Position numbers and translations under genes: made by a program. From contig DCUB01000050.1 of NCBI GenBank assembly GCA_002329365.1, positions 81,584 to 145,583 of the forward strand: a stretch of 64,000 nucleotides of DNA, read 5' to 3'. Below are positions 16,389-24,833 of this stretch, in pieces. Within the stretch, counting starts at the first letter, position 1; each line of letters starts with the position of its first letter. The notes beneath the pieces were generated by a model. It saw nothing but the letters and a program-made list of their open reading frames with translations, was not told the DNA's origin and made no database searches. This DNA comes from Ruminococcaceae bacterium UBA1425. Its GTDB lineage: Bacteria > Bacillota > Clostridia > Oscillospirales > Acutalibacteraceae.

Positions 16389-16847
16389 TTAATTCTTCTC
16401 GCTCAGCAGCTTTGCAAGCTCGTCCATAAACGTGTTTATGTCCTTGAACTGGCGGTAAACCGACGCGAAGCGGACGTATGCCACCTCGTCGATATCCTTG
16501 AGCTTGTCCATGGCAAGCTGACCGATGCGCTCGGACGTGACTTCTCTGTCGAGCGAATTCTGAAGCACAGTTTCGATTTCAGCCACCGTTTTTTCAATCG
16601 TTTCGAGTGAAACAGGGCGTTTTTCGCACGCGCGAAGAAGTCCGCTGAAAAGCTTTGCACGGTCGAAAACCTCCCTTGACTTGTCCTTTTTAACTACTAT
16701 AATGGGAACGCTTTCAATGACCTCGTAGGTTGTGAACCTTTTGCCGCAGCTTATACACTCCCTGCGCCTTCTGATGCGTTCGCCCTCGTCTGTCGGTCTG
16801 GAGTCGATAACCTTGCTTTCTTCATAGCCGCAAAACGGACACCTCAA
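16389..16847 (-). CDS. nrdR: Transcriptional repressor NrdR
   Basis: A 152-residue ATP-cone repressor of ribonucleotide reductase genes. The zinc ribbon cysteines are C3, C6, C31 and C34 (MRCPFCGYEE, CISCGKRF); the ATP-cone domain follows from about residue 46 (IIVVKKDKSREVFDRAKLFSGLLRAC). A GTG at 16856 would add three residues but sits within the AGGGG ribosome site; TTG 16847 has ideal 8-bp spacing and gives the canonical MRCPFCG start. No ribonucleotide reductase gene is in the window. Confidence 0.94.
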   Translation of the reverse strand: MRCPFCGYEESKVIDSRPTDEGERIRRRRECISCGKRFTTYEVIESVPIIVVKKDKSREVFDRAKLFSGLLRACEKRPVSLETIEKTVAEIETVLQNSLDREVTSERIGQLAMDKLKDIDEVAYVRFASVYRQFKDINTFMDELAKLLSEKN

Positions 16848-16876
16848 GACAGTCACCCCTTTTTTATTATGGTATA

Positions 16877-16904
16877 ATTATAACATACTTTCTAAAATTT
16901 GCAA
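16877..16904 (-). promoter_or_regulatory. nrdR promoter
   Basis: On the minus strand TTGCAA (16904-16899) and TATAAT (16882-16877) are spaced by 16 bp. The -35 box overlaps the last codons of the upstream isomerase-like gene. Confidence 0.65.
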
Positions 16905-17686
16905 GAAGCATTCAGTAAATCAACAACTTTTTTGTATGATTCCATCAATTCGTATTCACAGTTAAATCCGCAGCGGTAAAGCTCTATGATGTAATTTCCG
17001 TCATAACCGAATCCGCGCATAACAGAGAAAAGCTCCGAAAAGTCAAAGCCGCCGTCAAGAGGGGGGATGCAGTCGCTTTTTTCCGTGTGGTCGCTAATGT
17101 GAATGTTTACGATATCGTTTCCGAACCGACGCGCGAATAGCAGAGGGTCAACGCCTGACCTTTTAGCCTGCTTGATGTCAAAGGTAAGCTTGAATTTTTC
17201 GCCGAGCTTTTCACGCATTCTCATAAGAAAGTCTATGGACGACGAACGGAAATTGACGACGTTTTCCTGCGTAATAGTCACACCGAACCTCTTTGCCTCA
17301 TCGGACAAAACGGAAAAGCGCTCGAAATACTCGTCTTCTTCGATTCTGCAGGGCGTTCTTTCGCCGTGAATTACGCATATGCCGCTGCCGAGAAGCTTCG
17401 CTACTTCAAAAAAACGCTTATAATCCTCGACCGAATCAAGAAAGCGCCTGTAATACTCGCTGAAAACAAGATAGCTTTCGCCGTAAGACAAAAACGGGTG
17501 GACGGAATTTACAGTGATGCCGTAACAATCCGCTATCGACCTTATTTCATCAATAATCGGGGATTTGAGCTCCGAAATAGAGTTAAAAAAGATTTCGACG
17601 GTTTTAACTCCGGCCTTGCAAAGCTTTGCGAGCGATTTTTCCGTTTCAAGCGGATAGAAGCAGGCGGTGGATATGCCGACATCCAT
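16892..17686 (-). CDS. Sugar phosphate isomerase/epimerase family protein (TIM barrel)
   Basis: A 264-residue protein of the xylose isomerase-like TIM-barrel superfamily (AP endonuclease 2 group). Conserved metal-site segments are visible: TVEIFFNS, SVHPF, CVIHGERT, ITQENVVN, LTFDIKQA, IVNIHISDH and NYIIELYR; the Glu, Asp and His residues in these would bind the catalytic metal. The substrate cannot be told from sequence. ATG 17686 with GGGAG 11 bp upstream gives MDVGISTACF; ATG 17704 would add six residues without a ribosome site. It has no operon partner other than nrdR downstream. Confidence 0.75.
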   Translation of the reverse strand: MDVGISTACFYPLETEKSLAKLCKAGVKTVEIFFNSISELKSPIIDEIRSIADCYGITVNSVHPFLSYGESYLVFSEYYRRFLDSVEDYKRFFEVAKLLGSGICVIHGERTPCRIEEDEYFERFSVLSDEAKRFGVTITQENVVNFRSSSIDFLMRMREKLGEKFKLTFDIKQAKRSGVDPLLFARRFGNDIVNIHISDHTEKSDCIPPLDGGFDFSELFSVMRGFGYDGNYIIELYRCGFNCEYELMESYKKVVDLLNASCKF

Positions 17687-17714
17687 TTGACGAGTCACTC
17701 CCATTATTTATTCA

Positions 17715-17743
17715 TTGAAAAAACTTCGCGGACGATGTAAAAT
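17715..17743 (+). promoter_or_regulatory. Promoter of the small membrane protein gene
   Basis: TTGAAA (17715-17720), 17-bp spacer, TAAAAT (17738-17743). Transcription would begin near 17750, at the ribosome site of the gene starting at 17763, giving a very short leader. Confidence 0.65.
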
Positions 17744-17762
17744 ATTGCAGGAGTTGATTTTA

Positions 17763-18029
17763 ATGCGTACATACAAAATGATTGCCGAAACGTTCGGCAC
17801 AATGAGCAAGTATTCGAAGTTCATCCTGAAATACGGCTCAGTATATCTTCTGGCGCTTGTAACCGCCTCATGGGCGTTCCGCATAGCAGCGGGATATATG
17901 ATGAACTACTATAGCGCGATGGATATATCGGAACAGCTTTTCAAATGCGTCAACCCGTCGATTGGAATAATCGGGCTGGGAATTATCCTGTTTGAATGCG
18001 CGTGCCGTGTGTACGCCGAGGAAAAATAG
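17763..18029 (+). CDS. Small membrane protein, unknown function
   Basis: An 88-residue protein with two hydrophobic segments, about residues 22-42 and 60-80, and charged ends. I do not recognise a family. ATG 17763 has AGGAG 9 bp upstream; the frame extends to a TTG at 17715, but that triplet is the -35 box of the gene's own promoter. It ends 11 bp from the convergent DUF512 gene. It is probably a real gene because promoter, ribosome site and membrane pattern agree. Confidence 0.65.
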   Translation: MRTYKMIAETFGTMSKYSKFILKYGSVYLLALVTASWAFRIAAGYMMNYYSAMDISEQLFKCVNPSIGIIGLGIILFECACRVYAEEK

Positions 18030-18040
18030 ATAACGCTGTT

Positions 18041-19351
18041 CTATTCGCCGAGCATGGCAAGCAGCAGATCCTGCCCGCTGTTTGAAACTGAGCGTACCGG
18101 GACGCCGAGCTTTTCACAAAGCTCCGATACGGTCATATCGTCGAGGAACATATCGCCTTCACGGCGGAGCGACGAAAGCGGAATAAGCAGCTCGTCGCCA
18201 AGAAAACGCCCCGAAAGCTGGTTTAGAAAATCTCCGCCAGTAATAAGACCGGAAACGGTAATGCTGTCGCCGAAAAAAGTGTTTTCGATTTTTACAACGT
18301 CTATGTCAAGGTTGCGTACCGCAGACACGGCTTTTTTCGAAAGCTCAAGCATAAGCGGATAGGCTGCCTCGCCCGTGGCGAGCGTAATTTTCCTGCCTTC
18401 TGCCGAGGCTCCGGCGGGCAGATCGTTTAATTCTCCGAGGAAATCTTCCCTAAAAAGCGTCCACATGCCGACGCCGTTTTCAAGCTGGGGAAAATCACCG
18501 TAATAATCCATTCCGGGCATTTCCCTGCCGGCCTTAATGTAAAATTCATCTGCCGCGAAGGCTATCCGGGGATAGCCGGACGCGGCGTTTTTCTTGTTGA
18601 AGGCGTCTATGGTATCTATAACGCGCGCCGCCTGTTCCGGCGTGTAGCCGTGTAGCTTATAAAGCCCCTCGCGGTGCTTTGTAAGACCGACGGGTACCGC
18701 CGCGATGCTCTGCACGGACGGGTAAAGCAAAAAAAGCTCCGAAAGGCTGTATTCAAGCGCTGCGCCGTCATTTATGCCGGGGCAAAGCACAAGCTGTGTG
18801 TTAAGCTTTATTCCGCTGTCGGCGAATTCCTTAAGGTATGAAAGGCATTCGCCGGCAAATCTGTTTCCCATCATCTTCACGCGCAGCTCCGGGTCCATCG
18901 TATGAACGGAAACGTTTACGGGGCTTATATGCATGGAAATAATCCTGTCGGCCTCGCGGCGCGTTAGGTTTGTGAGCGTAATATAGTTGCCGAAAAGAAA
19001 CGACAGCCGCGAGTCATCGTCCTTGAAATAAAGGCTTTCCCTCAGCCCCTTCGGAAGCTGGTCGATAAAGCAGAAAATGCAACTGTTTTTGCACCTGCGC
19101 TGATTATCCATAAGGTATGTTTCAAACAGCAGCCCGGGGTCCTCGCTTTCGCTCTTTTTTATCCTGATTTTTCTGCGCCTGCCGCTTAGCGTAATGATTT
19201 CGATGTTAAGTCTTTCCTCGCTTATGTAAAAGCGGTAGTCGAGCACGTCGGCGATTTCGTGGCCGTTAACAGAAACAAGCGTGTCGCCCGCCCCGACGCC
19301 TTTTCCGGCGCAGGGCGATTTTCCGGCTACTCCTGAAATTCTGACGGGCAT
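18041..19351 (-). CDS. DUF512 radical SAM-like protein with PDZ domain
   Basis: A 436-residue protein common in Clostridia. Residues 1-65 form a PDZ-like domain (GKGVGAGDTLVSVNGHEI). A radical SAM-like region follows with C87-x3-C91-x2-C94 (RRCKNSCIFCFIDQLPKGLR), the spacing that binds a 4Fe-4S cluster with AdoMet, and then YFKDDDSRLSFLFGNYITLTNL. The C-terminal part is DUF512 (GVGMWTLF, ATGEAAYP, NTFFGDSITVSGLITG). The reaction is not known. ATG 19351 begins MPVRISGV. Confidence 0.85.
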   Translation of the reverse strand: MPVRISGVAGKSPCAGKGVGAGDTLVSVNGHEIADVLDYRFYISEERLNIEIITLSGRRRKIRIKKSESEDPGLLFETYLMDNQRRCKNSCIFCFIDQLPKGLRESLYFKDDDSRLSFLFGNYITLTNLTRREADRIISMHISPVNVSVHTMDPELRVKMMGNRFAGECLSYLKEFADSGIKLNTQLVLCPGINDGAALEYSLSELFLLYPSVQSIAAVPVGLTKHREGLYKLHGYTPEQAARVIDTIDAFNKKNAASGYPRIAFAADEFYIKAGREMPGMDYYGDFPQLENGVGMWTLFREDFLGELNDLPAGASAEGRKITLATGEAAYPLMLELSKKAVSAVRNLDIDVVKIENTFFGDSITVSGLITGGDFLNQLSGRFLGDELLIPLSSLRREGDMFLDDMTVSELCEKLGVPVRSVSNSGQDLLLAMLGE

Positions 19352-19405
19352 TAATGCTTGCTCCTTTCAGACGTAAGGTTGCGAAACTCTGCCATAAACA
19401 GCACA

Positions 19406-19441
19406 AGACAGAGGAAGACATAAAAAATCCTCCTCTGTCTG
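19406..19441 (-). terminator. Probable terminator after rpmF
   Basis: Arms AGACAGAGGA and TCCTCTGTCT enclose an AT-rich loop. On the minus strand the stem follows the rpmF stop by 27 bp and is trailed by TGTGCTGTTT, a weak T-tract. Confidence 0.6.
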
Positions 19442-19467
19442 AAGCGACATGTTATCGGAACGCACGG

Positions 19468-19650
19468 TTATGCGTCCTTTTTAACCACCAGACGACCGTT
19501 GTAATAGCCGCATTCGGGACATACTCTGTGCGACCTTTTGTAAGTGCCGCACTGCGAGCACTTTTCAAGCGACGGAACGTCAAGCTTCCATACGTTGGAA
19601 CGCCTTTTATCGCGTCTTGCCTTTGATACTCTCCTTTTCGGGACTGCCAT
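19468..19650 (-). CDS. rpmF: 50S ribosomal protein L32
   Basis: A 60-residue ribosomal protein starting MAVPKRRVSKARRDKRRSN, as in all bacterial L32 proteins. It keeps the zinc-ribbon cysteines C31, C34, C44 and C47 (KCSQC, RVCPECG), so it is the zinc-dependent form. AGGAGGTGCTC precedes ATG 19650. It follows yceD by 30 bp, the usual arrangement. Confidence 0.97.
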   Translation of the reverse strand: MAVPKRRVSKARRDKRRSNVWKLDVPSLEKCSQCGTYKRSHRVCPECGYYNGRLVVKKDA

Positions 19651-19680
19651 ATGAGCACCTCCTTAAATTGCTGTCAACCA

Positions 19681-20175
19681 TCAATTATCCAAAAGCTGCT
19701 TTAATGCCTCGAGACGTGGGTCAACAGGCTTCCTGCAACTGCATTGGCTTACGTTTAAGTTCTGACCGCACTGAGGGCAAACGCCCCTGCAGTCGTCGCT
19801 GCAAAGAAATTTGGACGGGAGCGAAAGAAAAATGTCGTCCGTTACAAGCTTATCGAGATCCAGCCGCATGCCCTCGAGCAGAATCAGCTCGTCGTTTGTG
19901 TCGTCGTTAAGCTCGGTTACAAGTACATGACGGACGGGGACTTCAGAATGCTTTGTAATAGGCACCGCGCACCTGTCGCACTCAAGCGACATGTCGAACG
20001 AAGCGGCAGCCTCGACAGACACAACGCCGGCGTTGTTTACAGCGCGCCCGGAAACACGGACGGGGGATTTAAACGGATACGCGGCGTTAAGCTCGGCGCG
20101 GGATAAATCAAGCTCATAGCTGATATCAAGAGAAAAACCGATGTTGTTAAAAACAGGCTCAAGCTCTAAAATCAT
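19681..20175 (-). CDS. yceD: YceD family protein (DUF177)
   Basis: A 164-residue protein of the YceD family, linked with 23S rRNA accumulation in plants and E. coli. Characteristic features are SLECDRCAVPI in the middle and the C-terminal zinc-type cysteines in CSDDCRGVCPQCGQNLNVSQCSC. The motif DDIFLSLPSKFLCSDDCRG is the family core. It is the first gene of a two-gene unit with rpmF, driven by a perfect consensus promoter. Confidence 0.9.
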   Translation of the reverse strand: MILELEPVFNNIGFSLDISYELDLSRAELNAAYPFKSPVRVSGRAVNNAGVVSVEAAASFDMSLECDRCAVPITKHSEVPVRHVLVTELNDDTNDELILLEGMRLDLDKLVTDDIFLSLPSKFLCSDDCRGVCPQCGQNLNVSQCSCRKPVDPRLEALKQLLDN

Positions 20176-20252
20176 AATTTATACTCTCTTGAAAAACCCA
20201 AAAGCATAATATTCCGGCGCGGCGCAAGGCTGCGGAAAACCACGCAGGAAGT

Positions 20253-20281
20253 ATTATAGCTTTTCGGCTATTGTTTGTCAA
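20253..20281 (-). promoter_or_regulatory. yceD-rpmF promoter, perfect consensus
   Basis: On the minus strand TTGACA (20281-20276), a 17-bp spacer and TATAAT (20258-20253): an exact sigma-A consensus, as expected for a ribosomal protein gene. It lies about 78 bp before yceD. Confidence 0.8.
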
Positions 20282-20290
20282 TATGAATTT

Positions 20291-20707
20291 TTATAAAACG
20301 GTACAAAAGTCAAATATACCTGAGGGTAAATCGCATTTATCGGCGGAAATCGTGAGCGTTATTTTCTTGTGCTGGTTTTTACACATCTCGTTAAGGTTCG
20401 CGAGAAATACGCTCAGCTCGTTGTAATCCCTGCCTCCGATTTTAAGGGTGGCGTCAATGAAGATATCGGTTATATCGTGGTCTCCGGCGCATACTCCGCA
20501 GATAAACCCGTAAAACGCGTCATAGCCCTGAATTCCGTAGAGGTCGGTGTCGATAAGGCGTACCCTGTAATTAACGTCGTATGTCAGCTTCGGCTCCTTC
20601 TCGACGCAAACGACATTTCCGTCGGAGCTTTGGACTGCGGAGTTTACCATGTCAACAAGACGCTTGGTTTTACCGGAACCCTTGTGACCGATAATCAAAG
20701 AAACCAT
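20291..20707 (-). CDS. Small P-loop ATP-binding protein, unknown function
   Basis: A 138-residue protein starting MVSLIIGHKGSGKTKRLVDM; GHKGSGKT (residues 7-14) is a Walker A motif. FIDATLKIGG could supply the Walker B aspartate. The rest is unlike any enzyme I can name; the family occurs in Clostridia as an unnamed ATP-binding protein. ATG 20707 is preferred to ATG 20716, which nearly touches the AAAGGA site. It lies between pgi and yceD on the same strand; yceD has its own promoter. Confidence 0.7.
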   Translation of the reverse strand: MVSLIIGHKGSGKTKRLVDMVNSAVQSSDGNVVCVEKEPKLTYDVNYRVRLIDTDLYGIQGYDAFYGFICGVCAGDHDITDIFIDATLKIGGRDYNELSVFLANLNEMCKNQHKKITLTISADKCDLPSGIFDFCTVL

Positions 20708-20758
20708 TTTTATCATATCCTTTCATTGTAACGTGCTTTTATTCAACGGACATAAATG

Positions 20759-22099
20759 TTATTCCGACAATCTGCGTAAAAGCTCCGCTTTTTCACGCTC
20801 GTAACCGGGCTTGCCCAGAAGCGCGAACATGTTCTTTTTATAGCTCTCGACACCGGGCTGGTCAAACGGATTGACGCCGAGGATATAGCCGGAAATCGCG
20901 CAGGCAAGCTCAAAGAAGTATATAAGCCAGCCGGTGTTGTATTCGTCAGACCTGTCAACCTCTATAACGATGCCGGGCGCCCCGCCGTCGGCATGCGCGA
21001 GGAGAGTACCCTCAAACGCCTTTCTGTTAACATACGAAAGAGGCTTGCCGGAAAGGAAGTTAAGCCCGTCTACGTTTTCGGGGTCGTCGTTTATAATAAG
21101 CTCCTGCTTCGGCTCCCTGAAAAAGACGACAGTTTCGAAAAGATGACGCTCACCCTGCTGGATGTACTGACCGAGAGAGTGGAGGTCTGTTGAAAAAATC
21201 GCGGATGAAGGATAAAGCCCTAAGCCGTCCTTGCCCTCGCTTTCGCCGAAAAGCTGCTTGAACCATTCGCACATCATGGTAAACGAAGGCTCGTAGGCGA
21301 CGCAAAGCTCAATCTTTTTTCCGCTCCTGTAAAGGAGATTTCTGACGGCGGCATATCTGTAGCAGTCGTTCTTGTCCATATCCGGCTCTGAATACTTCGA
21401 GCGCGCGTCCTGCGCGCCCTTCATCAGCGCGTCGATGTCTATGCCGGCAACAGCAATGGGCAAAAGACCGACGGCGGTAAGGACGGAATATCTTCCGCCC
21501 ACGTCGTCGGGCACTACAAAGGTTTTATAGCCCTCACGGTCGGCAAGAGCCTTAAGCGTTCCCTTTGATTTATCTGTTGTGACGTATATCCTCTTTGCCG
21601 CTTCGTCGGCACCGTATTTTTTAACGAGCAAATCCCTGAATACCCTGAAGGCTATCGCAGGCTCTGTTGTGGTGCCGGACTTTGAAATAGCATTAATTGA
21701 AAAATCCCTGTCCTCGCAGATTGAAACAAGCTCGCTGACGGCCGTTGAGCTTATGGTGTTGCCCGTAAAGTAAATGTCGGGCGTATCTTTTTTTAGGTTG
21801 TTGTAATTGTTTGACTTTATAAGCTCGATAACGGCGCGGGCGCCGAGATACGAGCCGCCGATGCCGATGACAATAAGCAACCCGGAATCGGACTTTATCT
21901 TGTCGGCGGACGCTTTAATGGCCGCGAATTCTTCCCTGTCGTAATTAACGGCAAGGTCAAGCCATCCCGTAAAATCGCTGCCCTTGCCGGTGCCGGTGCG
22001 CAGATAATCATGCGCCTTTAAAACCTCCGGCCGTAATTTTGCAAGAGCCTCGTCGTTTACCGCGTCTCCGGCGTACTTAATGTTAAGACAAAGCGACAT
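20759..22099 (-). CDS. pgi: Glucose-6-phosphate isomerase
   Basis: A 446-residue glycolytic isomerase converting glucose 6-phosphate and fructose 6-phosphate, the typical length for Firmicutes. The signatures are visible: LLIVIGIGGSYLGARAVIE, the SKSGTTTEPAIAFR phosphate-binding loop, VPDDVGGRYSVLTAVGLLP (family signature) and LGQYIQQGERHLFET. GGGGGG upstream of ATG 22099 serves as ribosome site, and a strong promoter lies 41-70 bp upstream. Confidence 0.96.
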   Translation of the reverse strand: MSLCLNIKYAGDAVNDEALAKLRPEVLKAHDYLRTGTGKGSDFTGWLDLAVNYDREEFAAIKASADKIKSDSGLLIVIGIGGSYLGARAVIELIKSNNYNNLKKDTPDIYFTGNTISSTAVSELVSICEDRDFSINAISKSGTTTEPAIAFRVFRDLLVKKYGADEAAKRIYVTTDKSKGTLKALADREGYKTFVVPDDVGGRYSVLTAVGLLPIAVAGIDIDALMKGAQDARSKYSEPDMDKNDCYRYAAVRNLLYRSGKKIELCVAYEPSFTMMCEWFKQLFGESEGKDGLGLYPSSAIFSTDLHSLGQYIQQGERHLFETVVFFREPKQELIINDDPENVDGLNFLSGKPLSYVNRKAFEGTLLAHADGGAPGIVIEVDRSDEYNTGWLIYFFELACAISGYILGVNPFDQPGVESYKKNMFALLGKPGYEREKAELLRRLSE

Positions 22100-22140
22100 A
22101 TATACCCCCCCGATTTTACTGCATAAAATAACTCAAGGTT

Positions 22141-22169
22141 ATTTTAACCTATATCGGAGGGTATTTCAA
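22141..22169 (-). promoter_or_regulatory. pgi promoter
   Basis: On the minus strand TTGAAA (22169-22164), a 17-bp spacer and TAAAAT (22146-22141). It lies in the gap between dacF and pgi, so pgi is transcribed separately from dacF. Confidence 0.7.
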
Positions 22170-22218
22170 TAGAAAAACGTAATATTTTAAATATGTTTAC
22201 ACATACGACGCATTGCCG

Positions 22219-23472
22219 CTATTTTGAAAACACGTCCAACAGCCTTCGAAACAGTATTCCCGTTGTCAGACGACCGACGGCTTCTGGCGCCGTCAGATTG
22301 TATTCGCCGACTATCTCGTCGTCAAGGCGGAAAACGACTCTGCCAAGTATCTGCCCCTTTTCGACGGGCGCCTCGACGTCAACGGCAAGCGTGACCTCCT
22401 GCGTAAGGTCGTCTTTTCTTCCCTTCGAAATAAGAATGGACGCCGTTTCGGGCAAAGCGGGGTTTATGGTTTCTTCGATTCCCTTTATTACGGCAACCTC
22501 TGTTATAAGCGACTTGTCGATTTCGGGAGTTACCGTTTCAAAATTCGAAAAGCCCCATGTGAGCATCGCCTTGGCGCCCTCGAATCTGTCGTTGCTGCTC
22601 GGGCTTCCCATTACGACAGCTATAAGATGCGTCTCGCCCCTTTTGGCAGTCGCCGAGATGCAACAGCCCGCCTTGCTTGTGGTGCCCGTTTTAAGCCCGG
22701 TCGTTCCTTCATAAAAGCGTACGAGCCTGTTGGTGTTTACAAGCTCCGTCTGACCGCCCCGCAGGGAGTCCATCCAGACCGTAGTATAATCCTGAATAAA
22801 CTCATGCTTCAAAAGCTCGCGGGACATAAGCGCGATATCGTAGGCAGTAGTCAGATGCTCCGTGGTGTTGTCGTCCAGACCGGTGCAGTTGACAAAGTTT
22901 GTGTTTGACATGCCGAGCTCCCTTGCTTTTTCGTTCATCATATCCACGAACGCCTCGCTGCTTCCCGCAATCTGTTCTCCGAGCGCGGTGCAGGCGTCGT
23001 TTGCGCTGTAAATCGCGGTAGCCTTCAGAAGGTCGTCAACGGACATCGTTTCGCCCTCCTTAAGCCATATCTGCGAGCCGCCCTTTGAGGAGGCGTTTGT
23101 GCTTGTGGTAATCATGTCGCTCAGCTTCAGCCTGCCTTCGTCAATAGCTTCGGCGACAAGCAGCAGCGCCATGATTTTTGTTACTGACGCCGGATAAACC
23201 TTTTCGTGCTCATTCATAGCCATCAGAACACGACCCGTTCCGGCGTCCATAAGCAGGGCGGACTTGGCATTGACAAAAACGGGCATTGCTCCCTGCTGCG
23301 CTATAACGGGAACGCTATCTAAGTCCTTGTTGCTCAGCTGATAGCCGTCCTCGTAAAAAACCTCGTCGGCTTCCTCCTGGTCCACGGCGCAAAACGCGAA
23401 ACACGCGCAGGAATATACCATGCAAACCGATAAAATCAGTGAGAGGGCGCGATATAAAAGACTTTTATTCAC
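22219..23472 (-). CDS. dacF: D-alanyl-D-alanine carboxypeptidase (PBP5/DacF type)
   Basis: A 417-residue exported serine carboxypeptidase that trims the terminal D-Ala of peptidoglycan stem peptides. A signal peptide (about residues 1-30) is followed by the penicillin-binding motifs S96-V-T-K99, S156-A-N158 and K261-T-G263, then the C-terminal PBP5-type beta domain from about residue 300. In Bacillus DacF is made in the forespore, while DacA is the vegetative form; sequence alone does not decide which this is. The start is GTG 23472 behind GGGGGAATTCTT. Confidence 0.9.
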   Translation of the reverse strand: MNKSLLYRALSLILSVCMVYSCACFAFCAVDQEEADEVFYEDGYQLSNKDLDSVPVIAQQGAMPVFVNAKSALLMDAGTGRVLMAMNEHEKVYPASVTKIMALLLVAEAIDEGRLKLSDMITTSTNASSKGGSQIWLKEGETMSVDDLLKATAIYSANDACTALGEQIAGSSEAFVDMMNEKARELGMSNTNFVNCTGLDDNTTEHLTTAYDIALMSRELLKHEFIQDYTTVWMDSLRGGQTELVNTNRLVRFYEGTTGLKTGTTSKAGCCISATAKRGETHLIAVVMGSPSSNDRFEGAKAMLTWGFSNFETVTPEIDKSLITEVAVIKGIEETINPALPETASILISKGRKDDLTQEVTLAVDVEAPVEKGQILGRVVFRLDDEIVGEYNLTAPEAVGRLTTGILFRRLLDVFSK

Positions 23473-23488
23473 AAGAATTCCCCCATGT

Positions 23489-23517
23489 CTTATACTTATT
23501 CAATAGTATGCAGACAA
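23489..23517 (-). promoter_or_regulatory. Possible dacF promoter
   Basis: On the minus strand TTGTCT (23517-23512), 17-bp spacer, TATAAG (23494-23489), ending 17 bp before the GTG start. It is a moderate sigma-A match; no sigma-F-like sequence is evident. Confidence 0.45.
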
Positions 23518-23565
23518 GTCGGATTAAATTCATTGCTGTTTTATTCAAATTAATACCGAAAAAAC

Positions 23566-23594
23566 TTGAAATTGCATATCCTATGGACTATAAT
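23566..23594 (+). promoter_or_regulatory. Promoter of the DapA-family gene
   Basis: TTGAAA (23566-23571), a 17-bp spacer and TATAAT (23589-23594). The TTG that could open a longer reading frame is the -35 box itself, which fixes the gene start downstream at 23638. Confidence 0.75.
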
Positions 23595-23637
23595 TTCTGT
23601 ATATAGTTTTTTTATAAAAGGAAAGGAAGTTCTTGTA

Positions 23638-24537
23638 ATGAATGAAAACAAAACAAACCCGCTGTCCGGCGTTTACGCTTTGATGCTCACGCCGTACAAG
23701 GAGGACAAGACTATTGACCTCGAGGCGTACAAGTCGTACATAGAGTATCAGGCTTCTTCGGGGGCAGGCTTCCTTGTTCCCGTCTGTGGCACGTCCGAGA
23801 TGGCGGAGCAGACGCTTGACGAGCGCGTGCTGCTCGCCGCCACCACAGTGAAATATGCAAACGGCACACAGGTTTTCGCAACCGCAAACCTCGAGCCTTC
23901 ATGGTTCGCGCAGGTCGAGGAGGTAAAAAGGATGTCGGAAACGGGCGTTTCGGGGCTTGTTTTCATCACAAAGGGAATGGGGAACGACAAGGAGCGTCAG
24001 TTTACATACCTTTGCGAGCTTGCGGATTATACGAAGCTTCCGATAGTGCTTTACGAGTATCCGGGCTGCAAGCCCCACAAAATGGAGGCCGATGTCTACG
24101 GAAGGCTTGTTGATACGGGCAGATTTGTCGGAATCAAGGACACAACCTGCACCATGGAAGCGATAAAGGAAAAAATCGCAGTTCAAAAGGATTCAAACAT
24201 TCTTCAGGCAAACGTGCCGCTGCTCTTGGAAGCGTACAAGGCGGGCGCGCGCGGGGTTATGGCAACGACTACGAGCTGCGGAGCGAGTCTGTTCCAGAAG
24301 ATGTGGGAGGAGTTTACTGCGGGCGACCTTGACGCGGCGGAAAAGACCTTCCAGAACATTATTCTGCTCGACTGCGCGATTGACAGCGGCTTCAACTGCT
24401 CCGCGAAATATCTCGTCAGACTTCAGGGAGTTAAGATGAACTGGATAAACAGAGGAACAACGAACCTGAGCGAGAGCAGGCTGCACGCCCTTAAGGTATA
24501 TCACGACTGGGCAAAGGCAAACGGGCAGATGAATTAA
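23638..24537 (+). CDS. Dihydrodipicolinate synthase/N-acetylneuraminate lyase family protein
   Basis: A 299-residue class I aldolase TIM barrel. The Schiff-base lysine is K167 in GRFVGIKDTT and the partner tyrosine is in LYEYPG (Y141). The GTTGE motif of true DapA is replaced by CGTSEM, and a second conserved loop is different, so it may be a lyase or synthase for another 2-oxo acid rather than lysine biosynthesis. GGAAAGGA lies 11 bp before ATG 23638. No lysine or sialic acid genes are adjacent; it is a single-gene unit between promoter and a stem-loop. Confidence 0.8.
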   Translation: MNENKTNPLSGVYALMLTPYKEDKTIDLEAYKSYIEYQASSGAGFLVPVCGTSEMAEQTLDERVLLAATTVKYANGTQVFATANLEPSWFAQVEEVKRMSETGVSGLVFITKGMGNDKERQFTYLCELADYTKLPIVLYEYPGCKPHKMEADVYGRLVDTGRFVGIKDTTCTMEAIKEKIAVQKDSNILQANVPLLLEAYKAGARGVMATTTSCGASLFQKMWEEFTAGDLDAAEKTFQNIILLDCAIDSGFNCSAKYLVRLQGVKMNWINRGTTNLSESRLHALKVYHDWAKANGQMN

Positions 24538-24548
24538 GGCAAATATAA

Positions 24549-24572
24549 AGCACCGTCCGTAAGGACGGTGCT
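24549..24572 (+). terminator. Stem-loop after the DapA-family gene
   Basis: AGCACCGTCC / GGACGGTGCT form a perfect 10-bp stem with a 4-base loop, 11 bp after the stop. The following GACAGATAAAATTG has no T-run, so it may stabilise the 3' end rather than terminate strongly. Confidence 0.5.
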
Positions 24573-24584
24573 GACAGATAAAAT

Positions 24585-24800
24585 TGTAGGGGGCGATGCC
24601 CTCGAAGACACGAGGATTATAAAACAGTAGGGGCGCACCTATGTGTGCGCCCGAAGCTGAGCATAACGATGAGAATATTGTGTAGGGAACGGTCTTGACC
24701 GTTCCGCAGGATTAATGATAGCTTCAAACGGACACGGCGCGCCGTGTCCCTACGCCAATAGGTTTCTGTCTTATCCGGAACGCAAAAATGAGTTCCCTAC
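24585..24800. repeat. Array of modular intergenic palindromes (locus 3)
   Basis: The gap between the DapA-family gene and pyridoxamine kinase holds a truncated GC-rich unit near 24585-24606 and four successive units: 24627-24654 (GTAGGGGCGCACC / TGTGTGCGCCC), 24682-24708 (GTAGGGAACGGTCTTGACCG), 24729-24753 (GGACACGGCGCGCCGTGTCC then CTAC) and 24774-24800 (degenerate GGAACGCA / GAGTTCCCTAC). The first two have the GTAGGG flank on the left, the last two on the right. No gene is visible here. Confidence 0.85.
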
Positions 24801-24833
24801 GGTTTTTGTATCATTTGTGGAATGTAGTTTTAG

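Noticed and set aside
23566..23637. Upstream start for the DapA-family gene
   Set aside because: The candidate TTG is the -35 element of an excellent promoter; the AGGA site and homology point to ATG 23638.
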